Shown here: in pieces, positions 57,921-64,000 of the stretch
How the letters are laid out: each line of letters opens with the position of its first letter
Numbering within the stretch: position 1 is the stretch's first letter
Assembly: GCF_007859205.1 (NCBI RefSeq)
Contig: NZ_VOHP01000004.1
Coordinates: 54,346 to 118,345 of the forward strand
Length of the DNA stretch: 64,000 nt
From: Streptococcus sp. sy004
GTDB taxonomy: Bacteria; Bacillota; Bacilli; Lactobacillales; Streptococcaceae
Direction: 5' to 3'
Position numbers and translations under genes: made by a program
Notes under the pieces: model-generated
Seen by the model: only the letters and a program-made list of their open reading frames with translations
Told to the model about the DNA's origin: nothing
The model's database searches: none

Positions 57921-58613
57921 TTAGACTACTTGTTCTAAAAAACTGAGCAAGATTTTGGCAGATTGTTTACCAGCCATTACTATAAACTCATCAAAAGTCA
58001 TGTTGGCATCATGAGCTGCCGTATCACTCATGGCTCTGACGACAATAAAGGGGAGGTTACAGCTCGCTGCTGCTTGAGCAATCGCTGCCCCTTCCATCTC
58101 AACAGCTAATGCATGAGGGAAGTGTTCTTTAATGGCATCAATTTTATCTTGACCAGCAACAAAGCTATCGCCTGTGGCAATCAAACCAAGATGACTAGTG
58201 GTTTGATGCTTGTCTAAGACCTGTTCAAAGGTCTTAACAAAAGACGGATCACAATCAAAATACAAGGGTTGCATAGACATTTGACCATAGGCATAGCCAA
58301 AAGCTGTCAAGTCCACGTCATGATAGACTAACTGAGTTGCCACAACTACATCTCCAATCGCCAATCCATAAGCGACCGCTCCAGCAGAGCCGGTATTGAT
58401 AATGGCTTCGACCCCAAAATTCTCGGCTAAAATAGCAACACTCATGGCTGACATGACCTTACCTACACCACTTTGAACCAAGACCACCTCATGATTTCCT
58501 AGTCGTCCTTGATAGTAGGTATGACCCAAAACCTTGTGACTGGTCTTTTCATCTAGTGTATCAACCAAGAGATTCAATTCTTCCTGCATGGCTGCGATAA
58601 TTCCTATTTTCAT
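57921..58613 (-). CDS. mtnN: 5'-Methylthioadenosine/S-adenosylhomocysteine nucleosidase
   Basis: Cleaves MTA and SAH, recycling adenine and giving the ribosyl-homocysteine used to make AI-2. The 230-residue protein has MKIGIIAAMQEELN, NTGSAGAV, VEMEGAAIAQAA and the catalytic aspartate in SDTAAHDANM. It is the last gene of glmU-nudF-small protein-mtnN. The adenine released is of interest because purB is broken. Confidence 0.97.
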   Translation of the reverse strand: MKIGIIAAMQEELNLLVDTLDEKTSHKVLGHTYYQGRLGNHEVVLVQSGVGKVMSAMSVAILAENFGVEAIINTGSAGAVAYGLAIGDVVVATQLVYHDVDLTAFGYAYGQMSMQPLYFDCDPSFVKTFEQVLDKHQTTSHLGLIATGDSFVAGQDKIDAIKEHFPHALAVEMEGAAIAQAAASCNLPFIVVRAMSDTAAHDANMTFDEFIVMAGKQSAKILLSFLEQVV

Positions 58614-58623
58614 GTTTCTTTTC

Positions 58624-58797
58624 CTACCATTTCAAAATTGCATAAATTAAGAGCCCCAACAAAATCAAAACAATCATTAAAATCACATTGAGTTTTGATT
58701 GAAACCTGTTCCGTTGAAGTTGAGCCTGACGGCGACTTCTGACTGGTTGGGCTTGTTTGACAGTTGAAAAATCATCTGGAAAACTCGATTTAGTCAT
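58624..58797 (-). CDS. 57-residue single-pass membrane protein
   Basis: A small protein starting MTKSSFPDDFSTVKQAQP, with a basic region (VRSRRQAQLQRNRF) and one C-terminal membrane helix (LNVILMIVLILLGLLIYAIL). ATG 58797 has AAAGAGGTG upstream; its first eight bases overlap the nudF stop, so it is translated with nudF. Members of this kind sit between nudF and mtnN in streptococci; function is unknown. Confidence 0.75.
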   Translation of the reverse strand: MTKSSFPDDFSTVKQAQPVRSRRQAQLQRNRFQSKLNVILMIVLILLGLLIYAILKW

Positions 58798-59356
58798 GTT
58801 GTTCACCTCTTTGAGATAGATGGAGTGCATAATATTGCAAGGCAATCAAGGTCTTGGCATCTTGTAGTTGCCCTGATTTAACCAATCCCATGCACTCTTC
58901 ATAACTTAATTCCAATACTTCAATCACTTCATCATCATCTTTGGGACGGGGATTGGCGACCTTAGTCAAGTTATCAGCCAAGTAGAGTATGATTTTTTCA
59001 TCACAAAAACCGATGGACGTGTAAAATTCATAAAGAAAGGTCAAATGACCAGTATAGGCTGTTTCTTCTTCCAATTCTCGGAGTGCGGCTTCTTTTTCTA
59101 AACCTATTTCACCAAGTTCTAACTTACCTGCAGGAATTTCATAAGAAATATTCTCAATCGCTTTTCGATACTGCTTGACTAGGATAATCTTGTCTTTGGG
59201 GGTAATGGCAAGAATGGCGACTGCCCCTTTATGAAAAACTAATTCTCTTTGGCTAGTACCTAGACCGTTAGGGAGTTTTACTTGGTCAACTGCGACATCA
59301 AAAATTTTACCTTGAAAAATGATTTTACGCTCAATGGTTTTTTCTTCAAAATTCAT
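58790..59356 (-). CDS. nudF: ADP-ribose pyrophosphatase (Nudix)
   Basis: A 188-residue Nudix hydrolase with the complete Nudix box: GEIGLEKEAALRELEEETAY, preceded by PAGKLEL. ADP-ribose is the expected substrate from the family and from the N-terminal RKIIFQGKIFDV and AILAITPKDKIILVKQYR. It lies 9 bases after glmU and overlaps the following small gene by eight bases. Confidence 0.92.
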   Translation of the reverse strand: MNFEEKTIERKIIFQGKIFDVAVDQVKLPNGLGTSQRELVFHKGAVAILAITPKDKIILVKQYRKAIENISYEIPAGKLELGEIGLEKEAALRELEEETAYTGHLTFLYEFYTSIGFCDEKIILYLADNLTKVANPRPKDDDEVIEVLELSYEECMGLVKSGQLQDAKTLIALQYYALHLSQRGEQHD

Positions 59357-59365
59357 CTTGTTACC

Positions 59366-60766
<1,401 letters not shown>

Positions 60767-60782
60767 TCAAGATACTTCTTAC

Positions 60783-60791
60783 ATTATATCA
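60783..60791 (-). promoter_or_regulatory. Extended -10 promoter of glmU operon
   Basis: Minus strand TGATATAAT, about 38 bases before glmU; -35 poorly matched. Confidence 0.55.
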
Positions 60792-60840
60792 TATTTTCAG
60801 TCATCTTCTCATTTTTCCATGAGATTACAGCTGATTGACA

Positions 60841-60869
60841 TAAAAATTCCTTAGCTAAGCTAAGGAATT
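60841..60869 (-). terminator. Terminator of csbD
   Basis: Minus strand AATTCCTTAGC pairs with GCTAAGGAATT around TTA, followed by TTTTTA. It lies about 45 bases after csbD. Confidence 0.88.
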
Positions 60870-60912
60870 AGGCTCTATATATCATCTTTTTTAGAGAGAG
60901 ATTATTTTCGGT

Positions 60913-61092
60913 TTACAATTTTTCTTTAACAGACTCTACTGCACCATCAACAGCATCTTTTGCATCTTCTACTAGTTCTTTTCCTTTAGCAAGTGTTTTT
61001 TCTACAAAACCTTTTGCTTGAAGTTCTTTATCACCAGTTAATTTACCAGCTGCTTCTTTAACATTACCTTTTAATTCATCAAGTTTTGACAT
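60913..61092 (-). CDS. CsbD-family small stress protein
   Basis: A 59-residue protein, [20 protein letters not shown] at the start and a lysine/glutamate/alanine helix after it ([17 protein letters not shown]). This is the CsbD pattern of small stress-induced soluble proteins. ATG 61092 has AAAGGAGG upstream and a TATAAT lies about 20 bases before that. It stands alone, between the A/B membrane protein array and glmU. Confidence 0.9.
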   Translation of the reverse strand: MSKLDELKGNVKEAAGKLTGDKELQAKGFVEKTLAKGKELVEDAKDAVDGAVESVKEKL

Positions 61093-61158
61093 ATTTATAT
61101 CCTCCTTTTCATTATACTAACATTTTTATTATGGGAATGCAATTAAAAACATGATCTT

Positions 61159-61704
61159 CTAATCATTAAACCTCGCTTCATGTTTTTGATTAAATAACGT
61201 TTGAAGATTAATTAAAGGTTTGGGTTGAACTGCCAAAACTTGAGGAATCATTTCGGATAAAAGTTGATTGGCTTTATTTCGATATTCAGAGGATTTTAAT
61301 TCAAATTCTTTAGTTTCAGAAGAATATCTGTAACCTGTAAATTGACCTTTCTTATCAAACCAAAATGTTTCAGTAAAATTTAAATTATTATCAAATGTAT
61401 GTAGATTGTAATATAATGAAAAATCATCGCCTCCCCCACTTAAACTTATCTGATATTTCTTTGTAAAGATTTTATAAATATAGCCATTTCCATCTAAATC
61501 AAAAGAAAGGTCTTTTTGGTCAGGATCTTTAATATAGTGAACATAGTCCACCAAAATAGCTAATTCTGGATTCGTGCCTTTTTTCCTTGGTAGTTGTTGA
61601 ACATAGTAACCGGCATAATGCGATAAGTTATAGGCGATATAAAGCTTAGATAAGCCATACAATAAACTTACAGTAACGATGAGAAGTAAAGTCTTTTTAA
61701 TCAT
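61159..61704 (-). CDS. Membrane-anchored protein of family A, second copy
   Basis: I do not recognise this 181-residue protein. It has a membrane anchor at residues about 4-24 and an external domain. Residues 28-78 (HYAGYYVQQLPRKKGTNPE, LSFDLDGNG) and the last 25 (AVQPKPLINLQTLFNQ and following) are nearly identical to copy one at 62360, while residues about 79-144 differ. The YYxQQ start and the NLQTLF end echo family B, so A and B may be distant relatives. The start follows the preceding stop without a gap. Architecture (anchored, variable external core, tandem copies) resembles TipC-like immunity proteins of streptococci, but no match is demonstrated. Confidence 0.8.
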   Translation of the reverse strand: MIKKTLLLIVTVSLLYGLSKLYIAYNLSHYAGYYVQQLPRKKGTNPELAILVDYVHYIKDPDQKDLSFDLDGNGYIYKIFTKKYQISLSGGGDDFSLYYNLHTFDNNLNFTETFWFDKKGQFTGYRYSSETKEFELKSSEYRNKANQLLSEMIPQVLAVQPKPLINLQTLFNQKHEARFND

Positions 61705-62367
61705 CTACGATGCTTTCCTTTTTCTAAATAAATACCTTTTCTGGCGTTTTGGAAATGCCATTCGATAACCATAAGCGACTAGACGTGATAGACATGCTAA
61801 AACAAAAGCCAATGACCAAATCTTTTGCGTCCTATTGCCAGACAAGGTCCAGTCATAAAAACTTTGTAAATTAAATAACGGTTCTTCCACTCTTTTTAAT
61901 AACTGACTAACCGTTTGATTGACTGCTTCTTTGGCAAACTGACGATCTTCGTCAGTGATAGGTAATTCTCCTTTAGAGTACTCATATTTACGCACTAACC
62001 TATAATTTTTATCAAAAATATAATAAAATTCCTCTCCTGCTTGATTTTGAAAATCTAATTCATAAGTTGATAAACTATCTGTTGTTAAACTAAGACTATA
62101 GCTATTCTCTGTATTCGGTTTATAATAATAATCAATATAATACTTTCTTTCAGTAGAATAGTAATAATCACCGTCTGCTTCATTCCAATTTTCAATATGC
62201 CACCACAATTGATCTAATAAGACAAAAGGAACACCTGCTTTATCCGTCAAATTAGATTGTTGATAATAATAAACCCTGTTAGCTTCTAAATTCCACCATA
62301 AAAGTACGACTATGAATAGCGTCCTAAAAAATAAAGATAGGATTATTTTGAGAGATATTTTAATCAT
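61705..62367 (-). CDS. Membrane protein of family B, second copy
   Basis: A 220-residue unrecognised protein with a first membrane segment (residues about 6-25), an external domain, and a second membrane segment close to the C-terminus followed by a basic tail (PKRQKRYLFRKRK), which should lie inside the cell. Start ATG 62367 aligns with the start of copy one and lies in the ATGATTAA overlap with the A gene. Outer parts (VYYYQQSNLTDKAG, WWHIENWNEADGDY, and from TDEDRQF on) are nearly identical to copy one; the middle (about 67-135) is strongly diverged. One A fewer in a poly-A tract changes its last residues. Confidence 0.8.
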   Translation of the reverse strand: MIKISLKIILSLFFRTLFIVVLLWWNLEANRVYYYQQSNLTDKAGVPFVLLDQLWWHIENWNEADGDYYYSTERKYYIDYYYKPNTENSYSLSLTTDSLSTYELDFQNQAGEEFYYIFDKNYRLVRKYEYSKGELPITDEDRQFAKEAVNQTVSQLLKRVEEPLFNLQSFYDWTLSGNRTQKIWSLAFVLACLSRLVAYGYRMAFPKRQKRYLFRKRKAS

Positions 62368-62914
62368 TAAACCTCGCTTCATGTTTTTGGTTAAATAACG
62401 TTTGAAGATTGATTAAAGGTTTAGGTTGAACTGCCAAAACTGGAGGAATCACTTCGGATAAAAGTTGACTAGCTTTATCTCGATATTCTACATCTTTTGA
62501 TTGAAACGACTTTGCTTCAGAAGTATATTCATAATAAGTAAATCTTCCTTGCTTATCGAACCAAAAACGTTCAACTGAATTTAAATCATTATCATAATTA
62601 AAACGACGTAAAGTATAATAAGATATAATATCATCTTCTATACCATCGCTAAGACCCAGTTGAACATTTTCTTTAAGTAATTTATAAATAGATCCATTTC
62701 CATCTAAATCAAAAGAAAGGTCTTTTTGGTCAGGATCTTTAATATAGTGAACATAGTCCACCAAAATAGCTAATTCTGGATTCGTGCCTTTTTTCCTTGG
62801 TAGTTGTTGAACATAATAACCGGCATAATGCGATAGGTTATAGGCGATATAGAGCTTAGTTAGGCCATACAGTAAACTTATAGTAACGATGAGTAGTAAA
62901 GTCTTTTTAATCAT
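62360..62914 (-). CDS. Membrane-anchored protein of family A, first copy
   Basis: A 184-residue homologue of the protein at 61159, with the same anchor, the same DLSFDLDGNG and the same C-terminal NLQTLFNQKH end, but a different central part (SDGIEDDIISYYTLRRF, FDKQGRFTYYEYTSEAK). Overlaps the preceding B gene and the following B gene by eight bases each (ATGATTAA at both junctions). Such identical junctions show that a B-A unit was duplicated as a block. Function unknown. Confidence 0.8.
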   Translation of the reverse strand: MIKKTLLLIVTISLLYGLTKLYIAYNLSHYAGYYVQQLPRKKGTNPELAILVDYVHYIKDPDQKDLSFDLDGNGSIYKLLKENVQLGLSDGIEDDIISYYTLRRFNYDNDLNSVERFWFDKQGRFTYYEYTSEAKSFQSKDVEYRDKASQLLSEVIPPVLAVQPKPLINLQTLFNQKHEARFND

Positions 62915-63587
62915 CTACGATGCTTTCCTTTTTTCTAAATAAATACCTTTTCTGGCGTTTTGGAAATGCCATTCGATAACCATAAGCGACTAGACGTGAT
63001 AGACATGCTAAAACAAAAGCCAATGACCAAATCTTTTGCGTCCTATTGCCAGACAAGGTCCAGTCATAAAAACTTTGTAAATTAAATAACGGCTCTTCCA
63101 CCCTTTTTAATAACTGACTAACCGTTTGATTGACTGCTTCTTTGGCAAACTGACGATCTTCGTCAGTAACTGGAATATCAATTAAAGCGTTATTACTTTT
63201 TTTTACTAATTGATATTTCTCATTAAATTCATAATAAGTAGCATCTCCTCCATTACTCGCCGACTTTTCATATTTTAACTCATATGAAAATAATTGGTCT
63301 GGCATTAAAATAAATCGATACTCATTCTCTGTATCTGATTTATGATAATAGCTAATATAATTGAAGCTTTCAGTTGAATAAAAATAATCACCATCTGCTT
63401 CATTCCAATTTTCAATATGCCACCACAATTGATCTAATAAGACAAAAGGAGCACCTGCTTTATCCGTCAAATTAGATTGTTGATAATAATAAACTTTGTT
63501 AGCTTCTAAATTCCACCATAAAAATACGGCTATGAATAGCGTCCTAAAAAATAAAGATAGGATTATTTTGAAATATTTTTTAAGCAT
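62907..63587 (-). CDS. Membrane protein of family B, first copy
   Basis: A 226-residue homologue of the protein at 61705, with membrane segments at about residues 8-25 and 186-203 and a basic C-terminal tail (FPKRQKRYLFRKK). The central external region (about 72-140) differs from the second copy. The start ATG shares its A with the TAA of the repeat-protein gene upstream (TAATG), so the array is translationally coupled to that gene. Function unknown; possibly recognises or neutralises an envelope-acting protein. Confidence 0.8.
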   Translation of the reverse strand: MLKKYFKIILSLFFRTLFIAVFLWWNLEANKVYYYQQSNLTDKAGAPFVLLDQLWWHIENWNEADGDYFYSTESFNYISYYHKSDTENEYRFILMPDQLFSYELKYEKSASNGGDATYYEFNEKYQLVKKSNNALIDIPVTDEDRQFAKEAVNQTVSQLLKRVEEPLFNLQSFYDWTLSGNRTQKIWSLAFVLACLSRLVAYGYRMAFPKRQKRYLFRKKESIVDD

Positions 63588-64000
63588 TATCGTCTTCTCC
63601 TTTTAACTTGTCGGTTGGGTTGTACTTTCGGACGTGATACCACCTTAGGACGTGATACCACCTTAGGACGTGATACTACCTTAGGACGTGATACCACCTT
63701 AGGACGTGATACTACCTTAGGACGCGATACTACCTTAGGACGTGATACTACCTTAGGACGCGATACTACCTTAGGACGTGATACTACCTTAGGACGCGAT
63801 ACTACCTTAGGACGTGATACTACCTTAGGACGCGATACCACCTTAGGACGTGATACTACCTTAGGACGTGATGCTACCTTAGGACGTGATACTACCTTAG
63901 GACGTGATACTACCTTAGGACGTGATACTACCTTAGGACGTGATACTACCTTAGGACGTGATACTACCTTAGGACGTGATACTACCTTAGGACGTGATAC
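63587..64000 (-). CDS. C-terminal part of a (VVSRPK)n repeat protein (N-terminus outside window)
   Basis: The minus-strand frame is open from position 64000 to the TAA at 63589-63587 and encodes about 21 copies of the hexapeptide VVSRPK, ending VQPNRQVKRRRR. The first GTG in the frame lies inside the repeats and is not a credible start; the real N-terminus lies beyond the window. Each repeat adds two positive charges, so the tail is strongly basic. It could bind a polyanion such as nucleic acid or teichoic acid, but nothing shows which. Translationally coupled to family B copy one. I recognise no family. Confidence 0.75.
   Translation of the reverse strand, partial: VSRPKVVSRPKVVSRPKVVSRPKVVSRPKVVSRPKVVSRPKVASRPKVVSRPKVVSRPKVVSRPKVVSRPKVVSRPKVVSRPKVVSRPKVVSRPKVVSRPKVVSRPKVVSRPKVVSRPKVVSRPKVQPNRQVKRRRR
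63618..64000. repeat. Tandem array of an 18-bp unit
   Basis: About 21 copies of an 18-base unit (ACCTTAGGACGTGATACT on the plus strand) run head-to-tail to the window edge. Copies differ only at a few positions (GTG/GCG, ACC/ACT, one GCT). Unit length is a multiple of three, so copy number can vary without breaking the frame. Confidence 0.97.

Noticed and set aside
63587..63841. Short repeat-protein gene starting at GTG 63841
   Set aside because: The GTG is just a variant codon inside the repeats with no ribosome-binding site; the frame stays open to the window edge.
63618..64000. Possible CRISPR array
   Set aside because: The 18-bp units are contiguous with no unique spacers between them and keep an open reading frame, so this is a coding tandem repeat.
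63630..64000. Plus-strand frame through the same repeats (LGRDTT units)
   Set aside because: It is also open, but only the minus-strand frame ends in TAATG coupled to the next gene, and the neighbours are all on that strand.

Overview
The window is a chromosomal segment of a low-GC Gram-positive coccus, almost certainly a Streptococcus. I infer a pyogenic-type species from the gene neighbourhoods (prfB-ftsE-ftsX, infC-rpmI-rplT, a murM/murN cluster, glmU-nudF-mtnN, hprK-lgt), the YSIRK-like signal on a cell-wall amidase and the EbsA, DUF3270 and DUF1934 genes. No rRNA or tRNA gene, prophage, insertion sequence or CRISPR array was seen. Both edges cut a gene: ftsX on the left and a repeat-protein gene on the right.

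Layout. 1-6.5 kb: ftsX/ftsE, prfB with its programmed +1 frameshift, queG, and a P-type Ca/Mn ATPase behind a yybP-ykoY manganese riboswitch. 6.5-13 kb: DUF1934 gene, HD hydrolase, Cof phosphatase, and three tandem FemABX ligases (MurM plus two MurN-like) that build peptidoglycan cross-bridges. 13-20.6 kb: tpiA, an orphan amino-acid permease with an amidase, the infC-rpmI-rplT operon with its leader, cmk, a LysM protein, ferredoxin, ebsA and pepT. 20.7-25.3 kb: a large secreted amidase/SH3b/CHAP-or-C39-like cell-wall protein and a broken purB. 25.5-34.8 kb: a lipoprotein, tuf, ltaS, and a ribose/nucleoside salvage operon (rpiA-deoB-punA-clc-deoD). 34.8-39.9 kb: ftsW, ppc, and an ECF S-component with a DUF4430 lipoprotein. 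40-49 kb: GH25 lysozyme, TPP riboswitch-thiT, DUF368 lipid-carrier translocase, ybaK, a phosphatase, lysS, ydbC, DUF3270, hprK-lgt-DUF948-ytxH and pspC. 49-57.9 kb: tex-sprT, a truncated DUF805 gene, a VOC protein, rsmD-coaD-sepM-like, and an arcD/arcT-like pair divergent from argR. 57.9-61.1 kb: glmU-nudF-small membrane protein-mtnN, and csbD.

The most unusual region is the right end (61.2-64 kb). Two related families of small membrane-anchored proteins (here called A and B) occur as a tandemly duplicated B-A-B-A array. Flanks are nearly identical between copies and the centre of each external domain is strongly diverged. The array is translationally coupled to an upstream gene whose C-terminal part is more than 20 perfect six-residue basic repeats (VVSRPK). 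This resembles an immunity-type or recognition-type array, but its function is unknown to me.

Other points of interest are six genes whose promoter -10 box lies only 5-7 bases before the start codon with no ribosome-binding site (likely leaderless mRNAs), purB carrying two independent disabling lesions beside an intact purine-salvage operon, an infC gene best read as starting at AUA, and a perfect 14-bp inverted repeat upstream of the arcD promoter.
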